Below, one piece after another: positions 25,846 to 34,802 of a stretch of DNA of 64,000 nucleotides; positions within the stretch are counted from its first letter, which is position 1; each line of letters starts with the position of its first letter. Source of the stretch: Maricurvus nonylphenolicus (GTDB lineage Bacteria > Pseudomonadota > Gammaproteobacteria > Pseudomonadales > Cellvibrionaceae); the NCBI RefSeq assembly GCF_042854845.1, contig NZ_AP031498.1, positions 3,782,001 to 3,846,000 on the forward strand. Reading direction: 5' to 3'. A model generated the notes under the pieces. The model ran no database searches. It was not told the origin of the DNA and saw only the letters and a list, made by a program, of their open reading frames with translations. Position numbers and translations under genes: made by a program.

Positions 25846-25862
25846 AGTGTATTATGGTAACC
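25846..25862 (+). promoter_or_regulatory. GGTATACT-GGTAACC motif upstream of hxlR-type gene
   Basis: AGTGTATTATGGTAACC matches the mdaB site at 14 of 17 positions and lies 65 bp before the HxlR-type gene, suggesting self-regulation. Confidence 0.55.
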
Positions 25863-25926
25863 TGACATAAATTTCGGAGGCTATACTTCTCATAGCCCCC
25901 CTCCTTCTGTAACCAGGAGACAACGA

Positions 25927-26310
25927 ATGGATAGTGTTATAAAAACCGACGAGAAAGGCCGTAAAACCGTGTTAAACGCTTGTACCGAGCCCTGCTCAAT
26001 TGAAAAAGGCATGCGTTTAATTGGCGGTAAATGGAAAGGCTCCATCCTCTGGCACTTAAAAGACGAACCGGTCCGTTTTAATGATTTAACCCGCATGCTG
26101 GGTGGTGCCAGTAAAAAAATGGTTGATCAACGTTTGAAAGAACTTGAAGCAGAAAATATGGTGTTGCGCAAAGTCATCAACGACCGCCCCATCGCTGTTA
26201 CCTATGAGCTAACAGAATTTGGTCAGTCCGCTCTATGCATACTTGAGCGGCTGAAAGAATGGTCAGAAGAATACCATGTCGGAGACAGTGAAGAAGTCGC
26301 CACCGCCTAG
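25927..26310 (+). CDS. HxlR-family (MarR-like) redox or electrophile regulator
   Basis: The 127-residue winged-helix protein has the family signature LIGGKWKGSILWHLKDEPVR and LTRMLGGASKKMVDQRLKEL. Two Cys residues precede the helix (CTEPC, residues 19-23); in characterised relatives such as YodB and CatR an N-terminal Cys senses quinones or diamide. It lies between the LysR regulator and the GFA gene. Sites like the one in its own promoter also lie before mdaB and the GFA gene, which suggests a small regulon of detoxification genes. Confidence 0.93.
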   Translation: MDSVIKTDEKGRKTVLNACTEPCSIEKGMRLIGGKWKGSILWHLKDEPVRFNDLTRMLGGASKKMVDQRLKELEAENMVLRKVINDRPIAVTYELTEFGQSALCILERLKEWSEEYHVGDSEEVATA

Positions 26311-26331
26311 TATCTGAGAGTAGAAAATAGA

Positions 26332-26349
26332 GGTTACCAAAAGTATACC
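26332..26349 (-). promoter_or_regulatory. GGTATACT-GGTAACC motif upstream of the GFA-like gene
   Basis: GGTTACCAAAAGTATACC on the plus strand reads GGTATACTTTTGGTAACC on the minus strand. It is the same motif as at 19655 with one more central base, and lies 71 bp before the GFA-like gene. Confidence 0.55.
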
Positions 26350-26420
26350 AATTGAATTAATGCCACCAGCGAGAATAATGGTCTATATCTTTCAATAACC
26401 CTTATTGCTCAGGTGGTGCT

Positions 26421-26825
26421 ATGTCCGATCAATACCATGTCGAATGTGACTGCGGTGCAGTCAACCTTACACTCTCCGGCGCTCCAAAGGTACGCGGATT
26501 TTGTCACTGTGAAGACTGCCGCGATCTTCTGAAGATTCCCTATCACTCGGTAACCGCTTGGGAAGCAGATCAGGTTTCTATTACCAAAGGTGAACCAGAA
26601 ACTATTGCCTTTCAGCATCCCACCAAGCGTATGCAACGAATTTACTGCAAGCAATGCGGTGAAACCCTGTATAACACCAATGCCATGAACTGGAAGATTG
26701 TCTCCCAGCTTTTTATTCGCAAGAACTATGACGGCAAGCTACCGGAAGAACTGTCTTCGCAGATGCACTTTTTCTACGACCGTCGCATTGTCTCTATTGA
26801 CGATGAATTACCTAAACGCCCTTAA
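26421..26825 (+). CDS. GFA/CENP-V-like zinc protein (DUF636)
   Basis: The 134-residue protein has the zinc-binding Cys pattern of the glutathione-dependent formaldehyde-activating family: CDCGAVNLTL, GFCHCEDCRD and CKQCGETLYN. Most members are of unknown activity; some act on S-hydroxymethylglutathione. The HxlR-type motif in its promoter suggests a link to electrophile stress. ATG at 26421 with AGGTGG shortly upstream. Confidence 0.9.
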   Translation: MSDQYHVECDCGAVNLTLSGAPKVRGFCHCEDCRDLLKIPYHSVTAWEADQVSITKGEPETIAFQHPTKRMQRIYCKQCGETLYNTNAMNWKIVSQLFIRKNYDGKLPEELSSQMHFFYDRRIVSIDDELPKRP

Positions 26826-26934
26826 GCGCCAATATTACCTATAGCAATTAACCCCTTACTCTTTATGCATCTTTCCACATAACGATATCGCTTGAACTAT
26901 ACTCAAGCGGTATCACCAATGTGGACGGATAAAG

Positions 26935-27729
26935 ATGCGGGTTTGGCCAATAGTTCTGCTGCTTTGCAGTGTGCAAGCATATGCCACCGATAAGATTGTT
27001 TATTACAACAATCCCAATCGACTCGCGCCCTGGTCTATGCACGAGCCTCCCCAGCCGCCATACAATGGCATTATGTTACAGCTTTTCACTCAAGTAGCTG
27101 AGGCGAATAACATAAAACTCGAAGTTCTTACTATCCCCAGTAATCGCGCTATATCAACGTTTAAACGTGAAGATGATGTGCCCTGGGTAACCTGGGGCAT
27201 AAAGGGATTGGTCAAGCTGCTTGGGGGAAGATTTGATTTCAGCTCCAATATGTCAATTGATATCGCCCCTTTCGATTGCCACTACATGATTCACAAAAAC
27301 AGGCGGTGGGAAGACTTTGACAAAGACTTTTCGAATGCCAGAATTATTTTACCCAAACATATTCAAGATCAGGAGCTTCAATTAATTCTAGATGGAGGCT
27401 TTTCCCAGCGAGTATCTGCAGCCAATACCCTGGCTTTGTTTAAGCTTCTTATAAAAGGCCGTGGCGATATCGTCACAATGGGCCCGACAACTCTTAACTA
27501 TGCGGCAAATAAGATGTCATTTGATTGTAGTGAAATCAAATACAAGCGCTGTAATATAGCCTCCCTAGACAATTTTGTCTTTATCTACAGCAATAATATC
27601 CCTCAAGCTACCATTGCCCGATTCAATGGCATGCTGGAATCCATGATTAACAATGGAGAGGTTGCCAAACTGATAGAACGAGTTGCACCGCCTCTTTGCA
27701 TGAGATATGCCCCTGATATTGACAAATAG
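26935..27729 (+). CDS. Periplasmic solute-binding-like protein (orphan 2)
   Basis: The 264-residue protein starts with a short signal peptide (MRVWPIVLLLCSVQAYA) and has the fold pattern of family 3 solute-binding proteins, though similarity is loose. It is the second of three such genes in this window, each near acyl-CoA genes and none with an ABC permease or ATPase. It precedes the acyl-CoA dehydrogenase by 86 bp on the same strand, so they may be co-transcribed. The ligand is unknown; a sensory role for fatty or organic acids is only a guess. Confidence 0.75.
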   Translation: MRVWPIVLLLCSVQAYATDKIVYYNNPNRLAPWSMHEPPQPPYNGIMLQLFTQVAEANNIKLEVLTIPSNRAISTFKREDDVPWVTWGIKGLVKLLGGRFDFSSNMSIDIAPFDCHYMIHKNRRWEDFDKDFSNARIILPKHIQDQELQLILDGGFSQRVSAANTLALFKLLIKGRGDIVTMGPTTLNYAANKMSFDCSEIKYKRCNIASLDNFVFIYSNNIPQATIARFNGMLESMINNGEVAKLIERVAPPLCMRYAPDIDK

Positions 27730-27815
27730 CCAAGCGAATCTCTGTTTTTGTCAATGTCTTCCTGATCTACCCAGATATACTCAAATTTTGCGTAAGACAC
27801 TGGGTAGTAACCATC

Positions 27816-28961
27816 ATGATACCAAGAACGATTTTTGAATCCGAACACGAGCTTTTCCGTGAATCCGTCCGCCGCTTCCTGGAAGCCGAAGTGGTGCCCT
27901 ACCACGAGCAATGGGAAGAAGACGGTCAGGTAGACCGCGAGTTATGGCGCAAGGCTGGCGCTCAGGGTTTCCTCGCTCCTACCGTGCCAGAAGCCTTTGG
28001 CGGTGTTGGTGTTGACTATCGCTATAACGTGATTGTAAACGAAGAGGTTTCTCGTCTGGGACTCTCAGGCATTGGCTGGTCCCTGCACTCCGATATTTCT
28101 GTGCCCTACATCAACAACTACGGCTCAGATGCGATCAAAGACAAATTCCTGCCCGGTTGTGTGAGCGGTGATATTGTTTCCGCCATTGCCATGACCGAGC
28201 CAGGTACCGGTTCTGATCTGCAAAACATTAAAACCACGGCTGTACTGGATGGCGATGAGTACATCATCAACGGCTCAAAAACCTTTATCACCAATGGTCA
28301 ACACGCCGATGTGGTGATTGTAGTGGCCAAAACCGATCCTGATGCCGGTGGCATGGGCGTGAGCCTGATTCTGGTAGAATCCGGTACACCGGGTTTTGAG
28401 AAAGGTCAAAACCTGAAAAAAGTCGGCATGAAAGCCCAGGATACCTCCGAGCTGTTCTTCACCGATGTACGTGTACCCAAGGGCAACTTGCTGGGCAAAG
28501 CCGGCGAAGGTTTTATCTACCTGATGCAAGAGCTGGCTCAGGAACGCTTGACCATTGGTACCATTGCGGTAGCCGCTTCAGAATCCATGCTAGAGCAAAC
28601 CATCAACTATACGAAAGAGCGTAATGCCTTCAATCGTCCGGTTTCCGCGTTTCAGAATACCCAGTTCAAACTCGCAGAGCTCTCCACCCAGATTGCTGCG
28701 GCCAGAACCTTTGTTGACCGCTGTGTAGAATTGCACCTGAACAAACAGCTGAACGCTACCGGCGCCTCACAAGTCAAGCTACTAAGCTCTGAACTGCAGT
28801 GTAAAGTTGCCGACGAGTGCCTGCAGTTACACGGTGGTTATGGCTATATGTGGGAATACCCGATTGCCCGCGCCTTTGCCGATTCCCGTGTACAGCGCAT
28901 TTATGGCGGCACCAGCGAAATTATGAAATTAATTATCGCCAGAGACCTGTTAGCCAACTAA
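27816..28961 (+). CDS. Acyl-CoA dehydrogenase
   Basis: The 381-residue flavoenzyme oxidises an acyl-CoA to the 2-enoyl-CoA. Family signatures AIAMTEPGTGSDLQNIKT (near residue 130) and LQLHGGYGYMWEYPIARAF (near residue 340) are present. The position of the usual medium-chain catalytic Glu (IYEGT) reads IYGGTSEIM, whereas LAQERLTIG has a Glu where isovaleryl- and long-chain enzymes have theirs, suggesting branched- or long-chain substrates. It lies after the second orphan binding protein and before the second AraC paralogue. ATG at 27816. Confidence 0.93.
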   Translation: MIPRTIFESEHELFRESVRRFLEAEVVPYHEQWEEDGQVDRELWRKAGAQGFLAPTVPEAFGGVGVDYRYNVIVNEEVSRLGLSGIGWSLHSDISVPYINNYGSDAIKDKFLPGCVSGDIVSAIAMTEPGTGSDLQNIKTTAVLDGDEYIINGSKTFITNGQHADVVIVVAKTDPDAGGMGVSLILVESGTPGFEKGQNLKKVGMKAQDTSELFFTDVRVPKGNLLGKAGEGFIYLMQELAQERLTIGTIAVAASESMLEQTINYTKERNAFNRPVSAFQNTQFKLAELSTQIAAARTFVDRCVELHLNKQLNATGASQVKLLSSELQCKVADECLQLHGGYGYMWEYPIARAFADSRVQRIYGGTSEIMKLIIARDLLAN

Positions 28962-29010
28962 TATATAGCCTTAGTCGTCTATATATCAGGTACTCGTTCT
29001 AAGGCAAATA

Positions 29011-30036
29011 ATGGTCTCGATTGATTCGTTGCATATCAATTCTGTTTTATCCTTCCTTGAAGGCTGTAAAAAACAGGGCATCAGCGCCGAGACCATTTTT
29101 CACGACATCGGCTTGGATCCTGCATTACTTAATCAAGCCGATGCCCGTGCGCCGGCAGAAAAAGCCGGCCAGCTTATTGAAGCTATTACCCGCGCGTTAA
29201 AAGATGAAACCCTGGGCTTTTTTCAGCGCCCCAGTCGCTTTGGTTCTATAGAGACCGCACTCTACGCCAGCATTCACAGCAAAACCCTGGGCGAAGCCTT
29301 TATGCGCTTTGGCCGCTTTTGGATGCTGATGCACGATGAGTGTCACTTCAATATCACTACCTCCGGTGAAGAAACCAAGCTCACGATCCAATTTAGCCGT
29401 CCGGAGATTTACCGCTATGTCAGCTTTAATGTCTGGATTGTGTTTTTCTTCACCCGCTGGAGCAGCTGGATAATCAATCAGCCGTTTATTGTTGATCGCC
29501 TGCATTTACCTTTTACCTACTGCCATGAAGCGGAAGACTTCCCCAATATGTTTCCCAGCCGGTTTTATTTCGATCAGCCGACACTGGAGATGATCTTTCA
29601 CAGCCGTTACCTGGATACACATATCAAACAAACCGCCAAGGATGTACCGGACTTTTTGGCTATCGCCCCTAATCTGATGACCACCCACAGGGTCGATAAC
29701 AGCCTGACCGGCCGCATTCGTCGCATGTTACAAAATGTGGATAATGTCGATGCGCTGCCATTAAAGGTCATCGCTGAATCGTTTGGAAGAACTCCGGAAA
29801 CTATTCGCCGTAAGCTGAAAGACGAAGGCAGTTCTTATGCGGAAATCAAGGAAAGTGTGCGCCATGATATGGCGGTGTATCTGCTGCAAAAAACTGACAC
29901 CCCTATTAATCAGATAGCGATCGATGTGGGGTTTTCAGATTCCAGCACGTTTAACCGGGCTTTCAAAAAATGGACAGGGTTAACACCTGGTGAATATAGA
30001 CGTTCTATTACCTTACGAGGCTTTATTTCGAGCTAA
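29011..30036 (+). CDS. AraC-family regulator with N-terminal arabinose-binding-like domain (paralogue 2)
   Basis: The 341-residue protein matches the architecture of the regulators at 12427 and 47777. Its C-terminal helix-turn-helix ends FNRAFKKWTGLTPGEYRRS. It lies 49 bp after the acyl-CoA dehydrogenase on the same strand and probably regulates it. An AT-rich inverted repeat, TATATAG (28962-28968) and CTATATA (28979-28985), lies between them. Its 3' end overlaps the convergent NTF2-like gene by 24 bp. Confidence 0.9.
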   Translation: MVSIDSLHINSVLSFLEGCKKQGISAETIFHDIGLDPALLNQADARAPAEKAGQLIEAITRALKDETLGFFQRPSRFGSIETALYASIHSKTLGEAFMRFGRFWMLMHDECHFNITTSGEETKLTIQFSRPEIYRYVSFNVWIVFFFTRWSSWIINQPFIVDRLHLPFTYCHEAEDFPNMFPSRFYFDQPTLEMIFHSRYLDTHIKQTAKDVPDFLAIAPNLMTTHRVDNSLTGRIRRMLQNVDNVDALPLKVIAESFGRTPETIRRKLKDEGSSYAEIKESVRHDMAVYLLQKTDTPINQIAIDVGFSDSSTFNRAFKKWTGLTPGEYRRSITLRGFISS

Positions 30037-30423
30037 AACATCTCGAATATAGTTATCCTCACACTTTATCAACTCTTTAAATCCCGAATTCATTTTGACA
30101 AATATATCGATACTAACGAACATACCATTTTCGTCTAGCGAGAAAACATCAATTCCTTGCACTAACTTCCCGTCAAGTGTTCCTTTAAACTCCAGTGCTA
30201 CCTCGTCATCATGAATCCAACTACGCTGATAGTTGAAATCATCCATGATAGAACACAAAGCTTGAAGAATTAGTTTTGCGTAATCCTTTCCATGGAAAGG
30301 CTGTTCATGACGTGGAGAGATCAAAACAACATTTTCAGAAACAAGTTCAGTTAAAGGATCAAGATTTCCACTGTTTACACTTTCTTTTAGTGTACAGACA
30401 AATTTTTCAATATGAATATTCAA
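30013..30423 (-). CDS. NTF2/SnoaL-like small protein
   Basis: The 136-residue protein resembles SnoaL-like or nuclear transport factor 2-like folds, with FHGKDYAKLIL and a Leu/Val-rich sheet pattern typical of such small enzymes or binding proteins. Relatives include isomerases and hydratases for cyclic compounds. The start is a TTG at 30423, preceded by GGGTG, so it is not certain. The gene is downstream of the TonB-dependent receptor gene on the same strand, separated by a terminator. Function unknown. Confidence 0.65.
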   Translation of the reverse strand: MNIHIEKFVCTLKESVNSGNLDPLTELVSENVVLISPRHEQPFHGKDYAKLILQALCSIMDDFNYQRSWIHDDEVALEFKGTLDGKLVQGIDVFSLDENGMFVSIDIFVKMNSGFKELIKCEDNYIRDVLARNKAS

Positions 30424-30485
30424 TTTACACCCAAAAACCGGAAACTATGCAACTAAACTCTATATTGAAGCTATAAGTAAAATTA

Positions 30486-30506
30486 CGCCCCTATATAATA
30501 GGGGCG
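30486..30506 (-). terminator. Hairpin after the TonB-dependent receptor gene
   Basis: CGCCCCTA (30486-30493) pairs with TAGGGGCG (30499-30506) in a perfect stem with loop TATAA. On the minus strand TAATTTTAC follows, so it is a moderate terminator of the receptor gene. Confidence 0.7.
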
Positions 30507-30547
30507 CTCACTCAAAACTCCAGAGTGACAAGGAGAGAGATCGAATA

Positions 30548-32944
30548 CTAGAACCTATACGACGCCTCAACAGAAATCCTACGAGGCGGCAACATCTCAC
30601 CCGCAAAACCCTCTTCACCTAGTGGAGTAGCGCCACTGTATGCATATAGTTTTCTGTCGGTAATATTTTTCGCAACGATAGCAGCGGTCCAAGTATCATC
30701 CGACGCTGCTAACGCCAGACGGGCATTGATGAATGTGGTGGCAGGCATTTCAGAACGTTTATCTAAAGTCCCAGCGGTATAGTGATTATCTCTAAAATTG
30801 AAATCTATAGAGCTAACCAAGTTAGTAGTATCTGTAAGACTGAGGGTATGCGTTGCAGCCAAGTTAGCTGACCACTCAGGCGTATTCTGGCCTTCATAAC
30901 CTTTAAAATTACAGTTAAAGCTTGGATCACTAGGTATATTTAGTGGTGGGGCCCCAACAGCAGGACAAGATGCTTGTGAGTAATCTTGCCACTCATAGTC
31001 CAGGTAACCAACATTACCGGTGATAAGCAAGTTTTCACCAGCTTGCCAACGACCATCAACTTCGAAACCTCGTACTACAGCCTCACCTGCATTCGTTACC
31101 GCAAATCCAAATATGCCATCAAATACACTAACTTGCATATCGGAAAACTCGGTCCAATAAAGAGCCACGTTCATCTCTGCAGATCCATCCAGCAAAGACA
31201 TTTTAGCACCCAGCTCATAGGTTTTGGCCTCTTCCTGATCGTAGAAAAAGTTATCTGCACCTAACGCTAAAGCGCCATAAGCCAACCCAGAAATGGGGCC
31301 TGTATCTCCTTGTGAGAATCCATTAATGCCTCTTGCGTCGAAGCCGGCGGCCTTATAACCTTCTGAATAGCTGATATATAACATGGCATTTTCATTAACG
31401 TCATATTGCAAAGTAACAGCCGGTGTCCAGTTATTTTTACTATATGAACCCTTCAAATCGTGCTCAGCCACCTGAAAACCGTTTACCGCAGCCACCTCAG
31501 AAAGTGAAGCTGATACGAGAGGATCAAGAGGTAAACCTGTAATTGCAGAAGTTTGTATTTGCGAACGCTGACCTTCTTTTTCGTCACGGGAGAAACGCAA
31601 CCCCATTAATAACCGAAGATCGTAAGACATATCCCAGGTTACCTGACCAAAAGCGGCTAAAGTTTCCGACTCTTGTATAAATGGCCTATCAACCGCGATA
31701 TCTAACGCACCTACGGGTAAACTACTCAGAATATCGAAGCCCATAGAGGAAGGAGTAAGATCTGTTACCTCTCGATAATCCTGCTTTGAATTTTGATAGA
31801 AAATTCCACCGATGTAGTTAATATCGCTATCACCATTGGAGGTCAAACGGATTTCCTGGCTAAATTGATCAAATTTTTCTTCCATATCAATTTTTACCAA
31901 GGGAAGCTCTGTATGATCAGCGTCAAATCCATCTTCAACGTACTTGTACTCGGAGTAGGCACTAATAAGATTTAAACTGTGATTTTCAAATTCGTAATCC
32001 AGTGTCAGCACATAAGCTTTATTTTCAAAATCTAGCTTAGCCTCCTCATTTACCCAGCTATTGTGATCTATAGAGACCTTACCTGGTTGATTCAATACTC
32101 CTCCGTTATACAGTAATGGGGAACCGCCCATCAAAGCTGCAGCAGCAAGATAGTCATCGTATGCGCCGGTATCCAAAGTAGAAAGAGACCTACGCTTACG
32201 TTTTAAATTAGAGTATTCGGCTTTAAAGGAGGCACTTAAGCTATCGTTCACATCGTAATCTACAACTATCCGAGCGATATTCTCATCCAACGAAGGTCCG
32301 TATTTATCGAGCGTTTGATTCTTAACGTAACCCCCTTCCTCACGGTCTCTCAGCGCTAATCTGGCATTAATATTGTCGGTTAATGGTCCAGAGATTACAG
32401 CATTGATTTCTTTCTCATCATATTCCGCCCCATAACTCGCACTGACAAACCCTTCAAACTCTGAAGTCGGTTTTGCCGTGGTTTGACTGATTGCACCAGC
32501 AATTGAACTTTGCCCGAAAAGCACCCCCTGAGGGCCTCGCAAAACTTCTACACGCTCAATATCCATAAAGGAAGCTCTCGCTTGCAGGCTTCGACCTGTA
32601 TATACACCATCGGTGTAAACACCAACCGACTGCTCAAAACCTTGGTTAGAGCCCGACCCTATGCCACGAATAAACAACATAGGTACCAAACCACCTTCAA
32701 CCACCTTTAAATTTGGTACATAAGAGGATAGATCCTGGATATTTTCAATACCCGCTTCTCTTAGTTTGTCTCCTCCTACTGCAGCAACGGATACCGGGAC
32801 ATCTTGTAAGCTCTCTGCCCGTTTTTGAGCGGTAACAATCACTTCTTCCAGCTTAAATTCCTCTGCATTCAACTCCGTTAAGGGGAGTAACGAGGCAATA
32901 ATTCCTGTATGTAAAACAGACTTGCTAAATGGTATGCCTTTCAT
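30548..32944 (-). CDS. TonB-dependent outer-membrane receptor
   Basis: The 798-residue protein has a signal peptide, a TonB-box region (LEEVIVTAQKRAESLQDVPV), a plug domain with LFIRGIGSGSNQGFEQSVGV and RVEVLRGPQGVLFGQSS, then a 22-strand barrel ending in the outer-membrane signature ISVEASYRF. Receptors of this type in marine gammaproteobacteria often import organic compounds other than siderophores. It shares an AATACA-N4-TGTATT palindrome with the acyl-CoA synthetase/lactonase region, so it probably imports the substrate of that pathway. ATG at 32944. Confidence 0.92.
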   Translation of the reverse strand: MKGIPFSKSVLHTGIIASLLPLTELNAEEFKLEEVIVTAQKRAESLQDVPVSVAAVGGDKLREAGIENIQDLSSYVPNLKVVEGGLVPMLFIRGIGSGSNQGFEQSVGVYTDGVYTGRSLQARASFMDIERVEVLRGPQGVLFGQSSIAGAISQTTAKPTSEFEGFVSASYGAEYDEKEINAVISGPLTDNINARLALRDREEGGYVKNQTLDKYGPSLDENIARIVVDYDVNDSLSASFKAEYSNLKRKRRSLSTLDTGAYDDYLAAAALMGGSPLLYNGGVLNQPGKVSIDHNSWVNEEAKLDFENKAYVLTLDYEFENHSLNLISAYSEYKYVEDGFDADHTELPLVKIDMEEKFDQFSQEIRLTSNGDSDINYIGGIFYQNSKQDYREVTDLTPSSMGFDILSSLPVGALDIAVDRPFIQESETLAAFGQVTWDMSYDLRLLMGLRFSRDEKEGQRSQIQTSAITGLPLDPLVSASLSEVAAVNGFQVAEHDLKGSYSKNNWTPAVTLQYDVNENAMLYISYSEGYKAAGFDARGINGFSQGDTGPISGLAYGALALGADNFFYDQEEAKTYELGAKMSLLDGSAEMNVALYWTEFSDMQVSVFDGIFGFAVTNAGEAVVRGFEVDGRWQAGENLLITGNVGYLDYEWQDYSQASCPAVGAPPLNIPSDPSFNCNFKGYEGQNTPEWSANLAATHTLSLTDTTNLVSSIDFNFRDNHYTAGTLDKRSEMPATTFINARLALAASDDTWTAAIVAKNITDRKLYAYSGATPLGEEGFAGEMLPPRRISVEASYRF

Positions 32945-33136
32945 GACATAGTCCTCTCTAATCTTAAAACGTAAAACTTATTGTTTTTTTAATTAGTACC
33001 TTTCATCAGCCAAAGTCGAATAACAGCACTTTTATCAGAAATCCTCTGCTATTTTTTGACCACCGGTACAGATCGAAACATTAACAACAGACACTGAAAC
33101 AATTCACTTAAGAATTAACATCCAGACACAACTTAT

Positions 33137-33152
33137 AATACATTTGTGTATT
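33137..33152. promoter_or_regulatory. Palindromic operator candidate AATACA-N4-TGTATT upstream of the receptor
   Basis: AATACATTTGTGTATT has perfect 6-bp arms and the same arms and spacing as the copy at 39994-40009. It lies 193 bp before the receptor start. A TetR-type regulator (41982) is the likely binder. Confidence 0.65.
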
Positions 33153-33295
33153 TCAAATTCAATGGGTATTTTTAATATAAAAGTTAGATTGCTGAATGTC
33201 GCGAATAGTAAAAACTTAACCGATTGATAAATAAGGATTTTATTCAGAGATAAAGAATAAGAACCATTAGAACAAATTAGAATAAGGAGACAATT

Positions 33296-33331
33296 ATGAA
33301 GCCCTTAAACAGAGTAAGGATAACGAGCTAG
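33296..33331 (+). CDS. Very short open frame with a strong ribosome binding site, possible remnant
   Basis: ATG at 33296 is six bases after AAGGAG and encodes only MKPLNRVRITS before TAG; a second 13-codon frame starts at 33332. The strong translation signal with an early stop suggests a decayed gene or a leader peptide. Nothing identifies a function. Confidence 0.25.
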   Translation: MKPLNRVRITS

Positions 33332-33472
33332 ATGTCGTTATTTAACAAACAGGAAAGTAAGGCAACTCATTAATAATAAAATGAGTTTTGATATCATTGT
33401 TGATGGATATGAGAGGGGGACTACAGCCCCCTAATATGATGAGTAATATAAGAAAGCGTTTTACCTTTATTT

Positions 33473-33480
33473 GATTAAAC
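33473..33480. repeat. Left 8-bp target-site duplication of the IS256-family element
   Basis: GATTAAAC at 33473-33480 is repeated at 34803-34810, directly outside the inverted repeats. An 8-bp duplication is usual for the IS256 family. Confidence 0.9.
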
Positions 33481-34802
33481 GAGGCTGTAAATCTAATTGT
33501 GTAACGACTCATTAACTTGTGCTTTCCCCAGTGGAGTGAAGTAATGAGCAACACAATGGATAACGACAAAATTAAAGCCATGGCGGTCGAGCTGGCCAAA
33601 GGCCTTAAAACCCCTGAAGACCTGAGTGCTCTGAGCGCTCAGCTAACCAAAATCACTGTAGAAGCCGCCCTGAATGCCGAGATGGAGGAGCATCTCGGCT
33701 ATGCCCCCAACGAAGCCAAGGGGCGCAACAAGGGGAACAGTCGCAATGGCTACTCCAGGAAAACCCTCAAGGGCGATCATGGAGAAATTGACATCGACAC
33801 ACCTCGTGATCGCGATGCATCCTTCGAGCCTCAGATCGTCCGTAAAGGTCAAACTCGTATCACTGGCATGGACGATCAGATTCTGAGTCTGTATGCCAAG
33901 GGGATGAGTACCCGTGATATTGTCGCTGCCTTCAAGGAAATGTACGATGCCGATATCTCTGCAGGGCTTGTTTCAAAGGTTACTAACGCTGTCATTGATC
34001 AGGTCGTAGAGTGGCAAAACCGCCCCTTGGAAGCGGTGTATCCCATTGTTTATCTCGACTGTATTGTGGTCAAAATCCGGCAAGACAAGCGGGTGATAAA
34101 CAAATCCATCTATCTTGCCCTGGGTATCAATCTGGAAGGCCAGAAAGAACTGTTGGCCTATGGATCTCAGAAACTGAAGGTGCAAAGTTCTGGCTCAGCG
34201 TCCTTACCGAGCTTCAGAATCGTGGCGTAGAGCAAATCCTGATTACTTGCGTTGACGGCCTCAGTGGCTTCCCTGATGCGATACAAGCCGTTTACCCTCA
34301 TGCTAAGGTTCAGCTATGCATAGTCCACATGGTTCGTAACTCTCTTAAGTATGTGTCCTGGAAGGACTACAAAGCCGTCACAGCGGCTTTGAAACGGGTT
34401 TACCAATCAGCCACAGAGCAAGAGGCCAGTCTGGAACTGGAGAGGTTTGCCAAAGAATGGGATCACAAGTATCCGCAGATTAGTAAATCCTGGCGAAGCC
34501 ACTGGAGCAACTTGATTACAATCTTCGATTACCCTGAAGACATCCGCAAAGCGATCTATACAACCAACGCCGTAGAATCGTTAAACAGTGTAATCCGCAA
34601 ATCGATCAAGACACGTAAGCTGTTCCCCACAGATGAGTCAGCAATGAAAGTTGTTTACTTGGCCATTCAGGCGGCTTCGAAAAAATGGACAATGCCTATC
34701 AGAAACTGGAAGGCGGCGATGAATCGATTTATGATCGAGTTTGAGGAGCAGCTAGCCCCTCATATTTAAACTGGGTGGTTACACAGTTTTATTTACAGGC
34801 TC
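33481..34802 (+). mobile_element. IS256-family insertion sequence, complete ends, 1322 bp
   Basis: The ends are imperfect inverted repeats of about 29 bp: the left reads GAGGCTGTAAATCTAATTGT and the right, reverse-complemented, GAGCCTGTAAATAAAACTGT, then both continue GTAAC.AC.C. The element is flanked by GATTAAAC on each side and carries one transposase gene, which has a frameshift. It is inserted one codon before the original stop of the kinase gene on the right. Confidence 0.93.
33544..34769 (+). pseudogene. IS256-family transposase, frameshifted
   Basis: The two halves lie in different frames. The first (from ATG 33544) holds MEEHLGYAPNEAKGRN and the first catalytic Asp in YPIVYLDCIVVKIRQD; it runs to a stop at 34230. 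The second frame picks up at about 34150 with GLWISETEGAKFWLSVLTEL, the second Asp in ITCVDGLSGFPDAI, and the Glu in TTNAVESLNSVIRKS, ending at 34769. Comparing the junction with the family sequence KELLGLWISE suggests one missing G near 34155 (GGG read as GG). The DDE triad is otherwise intact, so the break is recent or an assembly error. Confidence 0.9.

Larger units (their letters stand above)
32945..33480. other. Gene-poor region upstream of the TonB-dependent receptor
   Basis: This 536-bp AT-rich stretch holds the operator candidate (33137-33152), a very short open frame with a strong ribosome binding site (33296), two weak inverted repeats (33364-33387 and 33414-33432) and the left target duplication of the IS element. 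The original 3' end of the kinase gene lies at its right edge. No larger gene was found. Confidence 0.6.

Noticed and set aside
28962..28985. AT-rich inverted repeat between the acyl-CoA dehydrogenase and AraC genes as terminator
   Set aside because: The stem is weak and lacks a T-run; it is reported only in the AraC entry.
33342..33599. Minus-strand open frame of 85 codons over the left IS end
   Set aside because: It crosses the insertion boundary and has no family motif or binding site; it is a by-chance frame.
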